NCBI GenBank assembly: GCA_015207365.1
Contig: JADEXA010000029.1
Span: 1-64,000 of the forward strand
Length of the DNA: 64,000 bases
Source of the DNA: Vacuolonema iberomarrocanum LEGE 07170
GTDB taxonomy: Bacteria; Cyanobacteriota; Cyanobacteriia; Elainellales; Elainellaceae
Direction of reading: 5' to 3'
Shown: in pieces, positions 16,910-25,483 of the stretch
Numbering within the stretch: position 1 is the stretch's first letter
Layout: each line of letters starts with the position of its first letter
Made by a program: the position numbers and the translations under genes
Notes under the pieces: model-generated
The model's input: the letters and a program-made list of their open reading frames with translations, nothing else
Told to the model about the DNA's origin: nothing
The model's database searches: none

Positions 16910-17194
16910 GTGACTATTTACGTTGGCAACCTGTCTTTTCAGGCAACGGAGGAAGATCTACGTGAAGTCTTTTCTGAATATGGAGAAGTCGTTCGCGTTA
17001 GCTTGCCCACCGATCGCGAAACTGGAAAGAAGCGAGGGTTTGCCTTTGTGGAAATGAAAGAAGAAGCGAACGAAGATCAAGCCATCGAAGAGTTGGATGG
17101 CGCGCAGTGGCTGGGACGCGAAATTCGCGTCAACAAAGCGAAGCCGCGTGAGAGCAACTCTCGACCCGTACGCCGTGCTGAGAATCTCTCGTAG
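16910..17194 (+). CDS. Short RRM-type RNA-binding protein (cyanobacterial Rbp)
   Basis: 94 residues from the GTG at 16910, chosen because GGAG lies 7 bp upstream and the protein then begins at the conserved strand. One RRM domain: RNP2 IYVGNL (residues 3-8) and RNP1 RGFAFVEM (42-49), followed by an Arg/Ser-containing tail. Cyanobacterial Rbp proteins are RNA chaperones, several of them cold-induced with long leaders. The preceding gap without a gene is compatible with that, but no thermosensor was identified. No rpsU gene follows, unlike in some relatives. Confidence 0.9.
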   Translation: MTIYVGNLSFQATEEDLREVFSEYGEVVRVSLPTDRETGKKRGFAFVEMKEEANEDQAIEELDGAQWLGREIRVNKAKPRESNSRPVRRAENLS

Positions 17195-17712
17195 TTCGCG
17201 GTCGGTTCTGGAAATGGCTTTGAGTGGTACGTGCGCTGTCGTCCTGAGGTAAGGGTGAAGCTGGGCGATCGCTCGGTTTGAGCAAGCGCCTACAGGATTG
17301 GGCGGGTTTGCTCTGTTGTCATGAGCACTAAGTGCTCTAGGGCACGGGTGATGGTTAGCCATTGCTCTATTTTGGAATATTTGGAACGCTTTTCTTTTGG
17401 CGCTGCACTTGAAACTGGAGCCCCGACTCGGGAACTGGTCGGTCAGCATTGGGCTGAAGCTATGAGCCATATGTTCCATATGGGAGCCCCGCAAGGAGAT
17501 GGCTGGTCGGTTGAGCCATTGGGGTTATCGAATCCAAGGATGATTGCTTCAGAAAGGGGGCGTATCGATCCCTTCTTCGAGACAATCATTCCCTCAATCA
17601 GCAATGCCGAGCTATTTGCAGGCTGATAAATTGCAAAATGGGTCGCAGCAGGTATCGTGGTAATAGCCATTGTCGAAGCCGCAAAGTCGCTATTTTCCTC
17701 GCACGCAGAGCT
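17195..17712. other. Intergenic, repeat remnant only
   Basis: No convincing gene. A 101-codon open frame (17321-17626) runs through a stretch (CATTCCCTCAATCAGCAATG near 17587) that recurs in non-coding DNA near 14570 and 53120, so it is more likely repeat sequence than protein. Confidence 0.4.
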
Positions 17713-18339
17713 ATGTCAGACCCTACATCTCCCAGTCCTGAACCCTCTTCAGCTCCAACCTCTCCTGCCAACGGAGGAAGTGTAACGATCGCCAATCGAG
17801 TTCGCAATTTTCTTGTGGTGCTTGTGGCCAGTTTGCTGGGAGTCGCAATTTTTCTGGGTGTTCAGACCCAGGCCGGTGTGCCATCCTTAAGCGCGCAGGC
17901 AGAAGCAGCGATGCCGTGGGATGTGGCGCAGAGTAATGGGAAGCCGACGTTGATGGAGTTTTACGCTAATTGGTGTACCAGTTGTCAGGCAATGGCTCCT
18001 GATCTGGCTGAACTGAAGCAATCCTATGGCGATCGCATCAACTTCGTCATGCTCAACATCGACAATGACAAGTGGCTGCCAGAAATGCTGGAATACCGTG
18101 TGGATGGGATTCCCCACTTTGTGTTTATGGATGATACCGCACAGCCGATTGTGAGCATTATTGGCGAACAGCCACGACCTATCCTGGCGGCCAATCTGGA
18201 TGCCCTAGCGAGTGGAACCCCGCTCCCCTTTGCGCCAAACCGGGGACAGCTATCGCCCACACAATTGGAGCCAACGATCACGCCCAACACGGATGATCCC
18301 CGTAGCCATGGAGCCCAGGTGGTTCCTTCGGGTACCTGA
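17713..18339 (+). CDS. txlA: TxlA/HCF164-type membrane thioredoxin
   Basis: 208 residues from the ATG at 17713; the frame is open back to 17638 but the upstream residues are not family-like. A Ser/Pro-rich cytosolic N-terminus, one membrane helix (about 31-52), then a thioredoxin domain with WCTSC (87-91) and the cis-Pro region DGIPHFVFMD (about 135-144). This family is a thylakoid lumen-facing thioredoxin that passes electrons to c-type cytochrome and other maturation targets. The C-terminal 40 residues are Pro/Thr-rich. Its TGA stop abuts a PAL-B repeat that starts at 18338. Confidence 0.9.
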   Translation: MSDPTSPSPEPSSAPTSPANGGSVTIANRVRNFLVVLVASLLGVAIFLGVQTQAGVPSLSAQAEAAMPWDVAQSNGKPTLMEFYANWCTSCQAMAPDLAELKQSYGDRINFVMLNIDNDKWLPEMLEYRVDGIPHFVFMDDTAQPIVSIIGEQPRPILAANLDALASGTPLPFAPNRGQLSPTQLEPTITPNTDDPRSHGAQVVPSGT

Positions 18340-18431
18340 TAGCGGTGTGCAACCGCATTAAGCACAGTAACGGTTGTGTGGGGCGCGCCGCGCCCCACAC
18401 AACCGTACTTAACTAACGCGCATAGTGCTAT
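18338..18431. repeat. PAL-B palindromic repeat, copy 2 (inverted)
   Basis: Opposite orientation to copy 1, with the same GGTTGTGTGGGGCGCGCC core. It begins inside the txlA stop codon and opens a 520-bp array of four different repeat families. Confidence 0.8.
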
Positions 18432-18455
18432 GAGTCAGCTTAAAAGTGGCTCTAA

Positions 18456-18556
18456 TATTAAATCCGGTTGAAGAACCCAACTATCGTTGGCACCCGTTGC
18501 TTTGAAACGGGCGCCAACGATAGTTGGGCTTGACGGCTATTTAACCGGATTTGATA
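18456..18556. repeat. PAL-D palindromic repeat, copy 1
   Basis: Ends AAATCCGGTTGAAG and TTAACCGGATTTGATA with an inner hairpin AACCCAACTATCGTTGGC / complement. It is flanked by AGTGGCTCT (18445-18453) and AGTAGCTCG (18557-18565), which match at 7 of 9 bases. Other copies are at 21729-21831 and 38741-38841. Confidence 0.75.
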
Positions 18557-18661
18557 AGTAGCTCGCCATTATAAAAAAATAGATTCTAAGAACCTACACC
18601 ATGCACAGCGCGGGCGGCGTAGGTCTTGAGGATCTTAGGTTTAATAGGATCTAACGACTTA
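18555..18661. repeat. PAL-J palindromic repeat, copy 2 (degenerate)
   Basis: Starts TAAGTAGCTCGCCATTATAA and ends CTAACGACTTA, matching the 8042-8146 element. The centre (GAACCTACACC ... GGCGTAGGTC) pairs less well. Confidence 0.65.
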
Positions 18662-18770
18662 GGATCAGGACGTTCACTGTGGGCTCAGTCTCTGACAAGG
18701 AGATTTCTTAGAGAGCCGTCACCTACTGTAAGGTGCGGCTATCAATCCCGTAAATTGACCCAATCCTTCT

Positions 18771-18860
18771 GGACTTATGCATTTCGTTAATTTTGTGGCC
18801 GCGTCGCGGCCACAAAATTAACGAATTTACTCAGGATTACGCAAGGTTTGCGTAAGTCCT
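18771..18860. repeat. PAL-C palindromic repeat, copy 2
   Basis: GGACTTATGCATTTCGTTAA at the left, a perfect hairpin (TTAATTTTGTGGCCGCG), then the right end TCAGGATTACGCAA...TTGCGTAAGTCCT. Imperfect flanking repeats TCCTTCT and TCCTTTT. Confidence 0.75.
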
Positions 18861-18952
18861 GTCCTTTTTATTTGACCTGGAGAGCTACGGCTCTATCTCT
18901 AGCAAGTGCCTTGGTGGTTTGGCTATTGCTAGCCAAAGACTGACATATGGAT

Positions 18953-19642
18953 CTAAAAGCCACCCGTTGAAATTTCTTGCAAGAAACGAACTTGTTCCCG
19001 CAGCATTTCTGCCTGTTCCATGTTGCCTTGCTCCTCATACAGCTCGGCTGCGCGGAGATAGTTGGCAGCAATGGTCTCCAATTCATCCGGCTGTAAGCGA
19101 GTGGCTTCGCCATAGATGGCATCGGCCAAATTCAGGTGAGCGGCAGGTTGGCTCGGATCGAGGGAAATAGCCTCCGTGAAGGCGTCGATCGCCTCTTGAT
19201 AGTTACCTTGCAACAAGAAGCTATTGCCGCGTTCATAGGCTTCATCATAGGGAGTAGCTACGCGTACCTGAATGGTGTAATCTCCAGGCGCACCAAAGGG
19301 CGATCGCGCCACGATGGTGTAGTCTCCATCATTGGGTAGGGTCAAGAAGAGGGAGGAAACGCTGGGATCGCGAGAAAAGCCCTCATTGCTGACAAGCTCA
19401 GTGCCATCGGGGCCGAGTATGGTGAGCCCACCGCTAAAGTCGTTGCTCATCAGGCTAATGACAACCGCTTGCCCGGCGGTGCCACTGAAAATATGCCGCC
19501 CCAGCAAGGATTCCAAATTTCCCTGCTCTTGCAAAATCGGCTCTTGGGCAGTAGCAGTGGGGGTATTCCAAACGATTCCTCCCACCGTGGCGATCGCGAC
19601 TAAAAGGCCAACAGCGTGGCTAGAAAACCGAACTCGTTTCAT
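18953..19642 (-). CDS. Secreted protein with PPC-type domain and TPR repeats
   Basis: 229 residues from the ATG at 19642, chosen for the GGAG 6 bp upstream. A signal peptide (residues 1-33, ending TPTATAQ) leads to a beta domain (about 45-130; SLMSNDFSGGLTILGPDGTE, NDGDYTIVARSPFGAPGDYT) that matches the bacterial pre-peptidase C-terminal type seen in cyanobacterial exported proteins. Residues about 135-215 are TPR-like (YERGNSFLLQGNYQEAIDAF). A periplasmic or surface scaffolding role is inferred. No catalytic domain is present. Confidence 0.8.
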   Translation of the reverse strand: MKRVRFSSHAVGLLVAIATVGGIVWNTPTATAQEPILQEQGNLESLLGRHIFSGTAGQAVVISLMSNDFSGGLTILGPDGTELVSNEGFSRDPSVSSLFLTLPNDGDYTIVARSPFGAPGDYTIQVRVATPYDEAYERGNSFLLQGNYQEAIDAFTEAISLDPSQPAAHLNLADAIYGEATRLQPDELETIAANYLRAAELYEEQGNMEQAEMLREQVRFLQEISTGGF

Positions 19643-20101
19643 ACATGTCTCCATTGATTAGAAAAGTGGGGCTTGTGATTAGAAAAGTGGGGCTTGAAAA
19701 CTGCGCAATCGTTTTATTTCGCTATTTCTTAGTCAGGAACAACCGATTTGTGGGAAATGGGCGATCGCTCTCCACTCCATCCACAGGTCATACCTTATAT
19801 CGGTGACAAAAGGCAGGTGCTGTTCCCTGAATCACAGCCTTCAGCTTTAGGATCCAAGACAAGCGATCGCATTTCCATAGAAATACGGTCTTTATTCATA
19901 ATGCGTTGCTTGTCTATACATCGGTTGATAGGTCGGCGGCTTGTTGGTAACCCGATCTCCGCCTGATGCAGCACCAAATGAAGTGACTAGGGTTGAAGTG
20001 AGCCTTAAGCATAAGTAAGGCGATGGTAGAACCATCACAATGCTCTAAGTCTATCCAAGGGATGACATCTCGTTCCGGTTTTCTCGTGGCTACTTTTTAA
20101 G
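19643..20101. other. Intergenic, no gene seen
   Basis: Region upstream of the secreted TPR protein. No plausible coding frame beyond short ones. HIP1 sites at about 19760 and 19863. Confidence 0.3.
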
Positions 20102-20190
20102 TAAGTCGGTAGGTGCAATTAAACCGAAAATCCCCAAAAACCTGCGCCGCCCGTAGCGCAGCTACAAAATCGACAAAATGCGTAAGTCCT
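20102..20190. repeat. Chimeric repeat: PAL-J left half joined to PAL-C right half
   Basis: Begins TAAGTCGGTAGG...CCCCAAAAACCTGCGCCGCCCG, the PAL-J left arm, and ends CAAAATGCGTAAGTCCT, the PAL-C border. Neither element is complete and the two arms do not pair with each other. Confidence 0.6.
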
Positions 20191-20434
20191 AACCCATCAA
20201 ATGGAAACTAACAGAAAGAAAAAGCTCAACCCTGATGAGTGAATATCAGGAGGGATAACTCAGATATCAACAGGGATAACTCCGTCTTAATGAGGTTGGA
20301 GCACCGTTCGTTCCTTCGTTACAATCAGGGCGCTTCCTTTCCCTGGTCGTTCTGCATACCATCTAGGCGAGTTTGTCGTGTTTACCTCGGCTTACTCTAT
20401 TCTTAATGTTTAGTTTCCTTCGAGCACCTACCCT

Positions 20435-21301
20435 ATGCCTCTTCCTCGCATCCTTAGCGCTATCGTTGCCATCGTTCTCGCCCTGGGCATGACGACCCTG
20501 GGTGGATGGTATTTCACGGCTGGTATGTGCATCATCGTTTTTCTTGGGCAGCAAGAATTTTTTCAATTGGTGCGTGCAACCAATATTGCACCTGCCGCAA
20601 AGACAACGCTAGCCGTCAGTCAGGCTCTGCTCATTATTTGTAGCTTTGCCCCAGCTCTGGCGGATGCGGTTGTGCCTGTGGCTGGAACGTTCATTTGCTT
20701 CTACCTCTTGTTTCAGCCCAATCTGGCTACGATCGCCGATATCTCGACCTCTATCCTGGGTTTGTTCTACGGTGGCTATCTTCCTAGCTACTGGGTTCGG
20801 CTGCGGTTCCTCGGTCAGACGGAGGTCGCCAACCTGCCGCTTCAGGGATATTTACCAGACACGTTTGATCTGCGTCAAATGCCCATCGGCTTGACGGCGA
20901 CGTTGCTGGCCTTTGGTTGTATCTGGGCCGCAGATATTGGGGCTTACCTGTTTGGCAAGGTGTTTGGGCGCACGCGGCTGTCACAAATTAGCCCGAAAAA
21001 AACGGTGGAAGGAGCCGTGTTTGGTGTCCTGGGAAGTGTATTGGTCGGTACGTTGGGTTCTTGGGCCTTGGCGTGGAATGGATTTCCGCTGACGGGTATG
21101 GCCCTGGGTTTGCTGATTGGTATCGCCAGTTTGCTTGGGGATTTGACAGAATCGATGATGAAGCGGGACGCGGGGGTAAAAGATTCGGGTAAACTGATTC
21201 CCGGCCATGGGGGGATTCTCGATCGCGCCGATAGCTATGTGTTTACAGCTCCCCTAGTCTATTATTTCATCACGCTATTGTTGCCGCTTTTCCCTGCCTA
21301 G
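20435..21301 (+). CDS. cdsA: Phosphatidate cytidylyltransferase CdsA
   Basis: 288 residues with about eight membrane helices. The enzyme makes CDP-diacylglycerol from phosphatidate and CTP, the branch point for phosphatidylglycerol synthesis. The C-terminal signature KDSGKLIPGHGGILDRADS (about 247-265) is intact, preceded by the SQISPKKTVEGAVFG motif and LLGDLTESMMKR. Length and topology are normal. An S4-domain gene follows 108 bp downstream on the same strand. Confidence 0.95.
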   Translation: MPLPRILSAIVAIVLALGMTTLGGWYFTAGMCIIVFLGQQEFFQLVRATNIAPAAKTTLAVSQALLIICSFAPALADAVVPVAGTFICFYLLFQPNLATIADISTSILGLFYGGYLPSYWVRLRFLGQTEVANLPLQGYLPDTFDLRQMPIGLTATLLAFGCIWAADIGAYLFGKVFGRTRLSQISPKKTVEGAVFGVLGSVLVGTLGSWALAWNGFPLTGMALGLLIGIASLLGDLTESMMKRDAGVKDSGKLIPGHGGILDRADSYVFTAPLVYYFITLLLPLFPA

Positions 21302-21409
21302 AATCCTGACTGAGCTGAGATAGGTCACCTTGCTGGGGCTGCCTGCTTTTCTAGATACCCGATATCTCGCTACCCATCAATTGCTCGAGCAACAAACGTA
21401 TAGACCATC

Positions 21410-21628
21410 ATGGCTGAAGAGTCGCAGGCCGTTATTAAACTGGATCAATTCCTCAAATGGCAGGCATTGGTGCAAACAGGAGGAGAAGCAAAAATGCTGA
21501 TCCTATCGGGGGATGTTCGGGTTAACGGGGATGTTGAAACGCGACGCGGACGCAAGCTAGTGACAGGCGATCGCGTCTCCCTCTACGACCAGACCGTTAT
21601 CGTCCAACTCAATGAACCCGCCCCGTAG
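21410..21628 (+). CDS. Small S4 RNA-binding domain protein
   Basis: 72 residues that are essentially one S4 domain: LDQFLKWQALVQTGGEAKML, then SGDVRVNGDVETRRGRKL and GDRVSLYDQTVIVQL. This is the YaaA/YbcJ/RqcP-like class of small ribosome- or RNA-associated S4 proteins. Exact role here unknown. It follows cdsA and may be co-transcribed. A PAL-C remnant begins right after its stop. Confidence 0.9.
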   Translation: MAEESQAVIKLDQFLKWQALVQTGGEAKMLILSGDVRVNGDVETRRGRKLVTGDRVSLYDQTVIVQLNEPAP

Positions 21629-21633
21629 TGTTT

Positions 21634-21709
21634 CTCAGGATTACGCAAAACTTGCATAGTCCTGCGTGTATTTGTCGATGGGGTGGCCGCGTCCCACCAT
21701 TCACAAATT
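21634..21709. repeat. PAL-C repeat, degenerate copy
   Basis: Contains the TCAGGATTACGCAAAACTTGC border and a decayed core (GTCGATGGGGTGGCCGCG). It lies just after the S4 gene stop. Confidence 0.5.
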
Positions 21710-21728
21710 GCTTATAGTCTTGTTCCTA

Positions 21729-21831
21729 ATATCAAATCCGGTTGAAGAACCCAACTATCGTTTGCGCCCGCTGCATTGCAGCGGGCGCAAACGATAGTTG
21801 GGTTTTACGGCTGTTTAACCGGATTTGATAT
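21729..21831. repeat. PAL-D palindromic repeat, copy 2
   Basis: ATATCAAATCCGGTTGAAG ... TTTAACCGGATTTGATAT with the hairpin AACTATCGTTTGCGCCCGC / complement. It is directly followed by a PAL-B remnant. Confidence 0.8.
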
Positions 21832-21868
21832 ATAGCGGCTGTGCTTAATGCGGTTGCACACCGCTATA
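21831..21868. repeat. PAL-B remnant without its core
   Basis: TATAGCGGCTGTGCTTAATG ... CACACCGCTATA: the two PAL-B outer ends are joined and the central GC-rich hairpin is missing, as expected after internal deletion. Confidence 0.65.
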
Positions 21869-21921
21869 AATTTGGGCTGAGGAGATTGAAGGTGAACCTT
21901 GCTCAAAAAGCCCCAATTGCT

Positions 21922-22482
21922 TCACTGCCGCCAGGTTTTCGTAACGCAGTGGGAGCACATAGACCACCGCTCTAGCTCGCCTTTTGGCGTTGGGCTATGG
22001 CAGAGAGGACAGGGAGGCAAATGCTGCGATCGCGCCTTGACGCGCTCTGCCCAGCGTTGAAAGGCAGCGTCGGGAGTGTCGAGGCTGGGGGCAGATGGGA
22101 GGCGATCGGGCTGCGAAGGAGCCACCATTCGGCTGGGATGACGCTCCCACAGTTCCGTGGTTTCGGAGACGGTGACATCGGCTGATTTGTCGTGCCAGCG
22201 AGCCGTTGAGAAGCGAATATCAGTGATCTGAAAAGGCAGTTGAGAATTGAGCTTTTCGAGAATTCGCTGGCGCTCAAACATCAGGTTTTGTGCCCAAGCG
22301 GAGCTAGAGGTCGCGACCTGTAATACCTGACGTTGGAAGGCGATAGGACGTGTTTGTGCCGCTACCACCGTTCCCACGACTTCCATCCAACGTAGCTGGA
22401 GATGCTGAAATTGCTGGCGTTGTCGCCAGTTGGGTTGATGTTCAATCACACCGAGAACCTGTTGGAGCGATCGCATCGCCAT
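21922..22482 (-). CDS. DciA-like DUF721 protein with C-terminal zinc-ribbon motif
   Basis: 186 residues from the ATG at 22482, chosen because AGGAG lies 6 bp upstream; the frame is open to 22587. Residues 1-95 form the DUF721 domain (MRSLQQVLGVIEHQPNWRQR, W-VVG, LQVATSSSAWAQNLMFER). DUF721 includes DciA, the helicase operator that helps load DnaB in bacteria without DnaC. After a polar linker the C-terminus has paired cysteines (CPLCHSP ... MCSHC), a zinc-ribbon pattern that would suit DNA or protein contact. The role is inferred from family only. Confidence 0.8.
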   Translation of the reverse strand: MAMRSLQQVLGVIEHQPNWRQRQQFQHLQLRWMEVVGTVVAAQTRPIAFQRQVLQVATSSSAWAQNLMFERQRILEKLNSQLPFQITDIRFSTARWHDKSADVTVSETTELWERHPSRMVAPSQPDRLPSAPSLDTPDAAFQRWAERVKARSQHLPPCPLCHSPTPKGELERWSMCSHCVTKTWRQ

Positions 22483-22816
22483 GGCAAACTCCTGGGACAA
22501 TGGATGGAATGGAATATGGACACAAAATAGCGAGCCAAGCCGACAAAGGCAATGGCTTGGTGTGAGAACCATTCGCTCCCTAGACATCGGGTGCCTCTCG
22601 CAATTCTCCCAAATGTAGGGGAAATCTGTGAGCTTACTTAAGTAATTCCCCTATCTGTAGAGGATTGTCGTATGGTTTTCAACAAATTCGTTATTATAAT
22701 GTGCATTCGGTTTTGGTCTCGATCGAATCAGGCGTATCGTCCCGTGCTTGTGCATAAGCGTCCCAAATAATCGTTGTTTCTCGCTCATGACGCCCTTTTG
22801 GCAGGAGTGAACCCCT

Positions 22817-24031
22817 ATGCCCCAACGTTCTTCCACCGATCCTTCAGCTCCTCAGTTGCTGGATCTCCATCCATCCTTACAAGCAACCTTGCGCTGCATG
22901 GATGTGCAATTGGAGGATGAGCTGGCTCGCTATCGACGGGAGCGTCGGCGATCGCCCGTGCGTCCTCAACCGACAGCGCAAGCGGCGGAAGAGGCTGACG
23001 TCGATCCGACGGTAGACAACTCGACAACGCTGGCGATCGCCCCTGGTTTTGCGGGGGATTTGGAAGGGGAGGAGGCTCCCACGGCCTTTGCCGCATCTGC
23101 CACTGGATTTGACCCCATGGCTCCCCCGGCTGGGGCAGAAGACTACGACGACTATCTTGAGTCCTCAGAGCATTTACTTCGCAGCTTGGCAGAGGATGAG
23201 GCAGATTTGCGGACAGAGTCTACCCCTCGAATGCTCGATACGCTGCTGACGCCGCTGGGGATTGGCTCGATGGTACTGTTGCTGTTGTCCAGCGTAACCC
23301 TGGGCTATGTCATTACCCAGCCCAGTGGGCTGCCCTTTGTGGGGGTCGGTGCGAGTGGCGAAGACCCCACAGCTGAGACCAATAACGATTTAACCCTGTC
23401 GGAAGAAGAAACCGCTGCATCGGTTGCGCCCGTCACGCCAGATTTGTCTAGCCAGGAATTCCGCGACCTCAACCTCGATACCCTCAGTACCTTGCCCGAG
23501 GATGAGGTGGATGGAAGACTCGATGATTTGGCTGGAGCGGCGCTTTCCCAGGACGAAACAGAGGATGGCGCAGCAGATACATCCACCGCTACCACCGCAA
23601 CATCTGCCACGCCAGCGGCTCAACCAGCGGCTCAAGCTACGGCTCCTGCATCCCGCCCATCTGCGACACCGGCTCCCGCGCGATCGCCTGCAGCGGCAGC
23701 TCCGGCTCCCCAGCCGCAAGCGGCTCCCGCGCCTAGTCCCCGCCCAGCACCAGCACCAGCGGCTCCTCCCCGGAGTGCGCCATCTCCCAGCCCTGTCGCA
23801 GCGGCAACACCGTCTTCGCCAGACGCTTATTACTACGTCGTGACAGACTACACCGGAGATGCCGCACTGGGAGCGGCTCAAGATGCTGTTCCCGACGCCT
23901 ATGTCCGCAACTTCAGTAGCGGCGCGGTTGTTCAGTTTGGTGCATTCAGCGAAGAAGACCGGGCGCGCGCCTTATCGCAAGACCTTCAAAGCCAAGGTAT
24001 TTCTGCTCGTGTGCAGCGGATCGAGCGCTAA
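22817..24031 (+). CDS. Single-pass membrane protein with C-terminal SPOR-like domain
   Basis: 404 residues. A polar, acidic N-terminal part (1-160) precedes one membrane helix (about 148-170, GIGSMVLLLLSSVTLGYVI). An extracytoplasmic region follows, of which about 265-335 is an almost pure Ala/Pro/Ser linker. The last about 65 residues (YYYVVTDYTG, VQFGAFSEEDRARALSQDLQ, ISARVQRIE) match the SPOR fold, which binds denuded peptidoglycan at division sites. A role at the septum or cell wall is inferred. GGAG lies 10 bp before the ATG. The linker explains the strong GC bias. Confidence 0.8.
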   Translation: MPQRSSTDPSAPQLLDLHPSLQATLRCMDVQLEDELARYRRERRRSPVRPQPTAQAAEEADVDPTVDNSTTLAIAPGFAGDLEGEEAPTAFAASATGFDPMAPPAGAEDYDDYLESSEHLLRSLAEDEADLRTESTPRMLDTLLTPLGIGSMVLLLLSSVTLGYVITQPSGLPFVGVGASGEDPTAETNNDLTLSEEETAASVAPVTPDLSSQEFRDLNLDTLSTLPEDEVDGRLDDLAGAALSQDETEDGAADTSTATTATSATPAAQPAAQATAPASRPSATPAPARSPAAAAPAPQPQAAPAPSPRPAPAPAAPPRSAPSPSPVAAATPSSPDAYYYVVTDYTGDAALGAAQDAVPDAYVRNFSSGAVVQFGAFSEEDRARALSQDLQSQGISARVQRIER

Positions 24032-24095
24032 TCTGAGCCTTGAGAATACGGCGTTCTCTAGAACGAAGGAGACAATCCTCAGGGGATCTCAAAAA

Positions 24096-24200
24096 TGATC
24101 GCCTTATGCATTGAGATCAAGACAAATCATTTTTTGAAAGCTACGCACTGAAAGGCTTTCAAAAAATATTTAGTGTCTAGCTCAGCGCGTAGCGCTATAC
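24096..24200. repeat. PAL-E palindromic repeat, copy 2 (degenerate)
   Basis: CGCCTTATGCATTGAGATCA at the left, hairpin CATTTTTTGAAAGC ... GGCTTTCAAAAAAT, and CAGCGCGTAGCGCTAT at the right. The remainder of the 24032-24385 gap holds the promoter region of the kinase gene. Confidence 0.6.
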
Positions 24201-24385
24201 GCTGAATCTTTTTGGTGGGCGGTTGCGTGTCGTCCATCCTGTTGGTACGAACCTGTTCTCCTCTAGTGGTTAGCACGGGTCTACACCAAAACCTTGGTAT
24301 TACGCGGACGATATCCTGCCTGAACTCTAGAATGGTGAGCATGAAGAGTCCGTCTTGTTGATGTTGGCTGATTGAAGGTGGCACC

Positions 24386-25483
24386 ATGTCTAAGCCGAGT
24401 TTGCGATCGCGCTTGTTTTTTTCACACTTGATCGTGACTCTGCTGGGAGCAATTACCTTCATCACCATCAGTAAGGTTTTCTCCCCCCGCTATTTCGTCA
24501 TTTTCCTGGAGGGGATTGAGGGTCCCAATATTGCCAGAATCGGTCCACTACGGCGCGATCTCGTTCAGGCTTTTCAAGCGGCCTGGAATCGGGGTGCTTA
24601 TTGGTCCGTCATTGTAGGAACTTCGACGGCAGGGGTTTTGAGTTATCTGGTGTCGCGCCGAGTTGTGCAACCTCTCATTCAGATGGAAGACATCACCAAG
24701 AATTTTGCCGCAGGAGACTGGCAAGAGCGCATGCCATCCCAGGAGATCTTTGAGCTTGATCAGTTGGCGCATAGTTTCAACCGCATGGCCGCCGAATTGC
24801 AGAATGTCGAGCAGCGGCGGCGCGATTTAGTCACGGATCTGACCCATGAACTGCGAACCCCGCTCACGATTGTGGAGGGCTATTTGGAGGGTTTGTCAGA
24901 TGATACGATCGCCCCTTCCCCGGAGCTCTATCAATTACTAGCCCGCGAAACGCTACGGATGCGTCGTCTCGTGAATGACTTGCAAGAACTGTCTAAGATC
25001 GAGGCAGGCTACTTACCCATTGATACGAAGCCGACAGCCCTTCACCCGATCCTGAGTTCGGTGTTACAACGGTTCACCGATCAGGTCTTTGACAAGGAGC
25101 AGTTGACCATTGTTCTAGATGTGCCGTCGGATTTGCCTCTCGTCGCAGCAGATGCGCTTCGAATTGAGCAAGTATTGGTCAATTTGTTGGGGAATGCTTT
25201 ACGCTACACACCCCAGGGAAGCATCTCAGTGAAGGCATGGCAGGCTGGCGATCGCGTCTGGACAGCCGTCAGCGATACCGGAATTGGGATTGCACCCGAA
25301 GATTTGCCGCATATTTTTGAACGATTTTGGCGTTCTGATCGCAGTCGTGCTCGCAACTCAGGGGGTACGGGCATTGGGTTAGCCATTAGTCGCCGCCTGG
25401 TAGAGTTGCAGCAGGGCACCATGGAGGTAGAAAGCGAACTCGGGACGGGGAGTACATTCCGCTTCTCTCTCCTGTTGGCCTAA
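24386..25483 (+). CDS. Orphan sensor histidine kinase
   Basis: 365 residues. Two membrane helices (about 10-30 and 70-90) bracket a short periplasmic loop. Then come a HAMP domain (about 90-143), a HisKA domain with the phosphoacceptor His154 in LTHELRTPL, and an HATPase domain with N-box NLLGNALRYTP, G1 DTGIGIAPEDLPHIF, and G2 GGTGIGLAIS. All catalytic boxes are intact. No response regulator gene lies next to it. The loop is short for a ligand-binding sensor, so it may sense membrane state or a partner protein. GAAGGTGG precedes the ATG. Confidence 0.92.
   Translation: MSKPSLRSRLFFSHLIVTLLGAITFITISKVFSPRYFVIFLEGIEGPNIARIGPLRRDLVQAFQAAWNRGAYWSVIVGTSTAGVLSYLVSRRVVQPLIQMEDITKNFAAGDWQERMPSQEIFELDQLAHSFNRMAAELQNVEQRRRDLVTDLTHELRTPLTIVEGYLEGLSDDTIAPSPELYQLLARETLRMRRLVNDLQELSKIEAGYLPIDTKPTALHPILSSVLQRFTDQVFDKEQLTIVLDVPSDLPLVAADALRIEQVLVNLLGNALRYTPQGSISVKAWQAGDRVWTAVSDTGIGIAPEDLPHIFERFWRSDRSRARNSGGTGIGLAISRRLVELQQGTMEVESELGTGSTFRFSLLLA

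Noticed and set aside
17321..17626. 101-codon plus-strand open frame after the RRM gene
   Set aside because: No ribosome site or protein-like pattern, and its end contains a sequence repeated in other non-coding regions.
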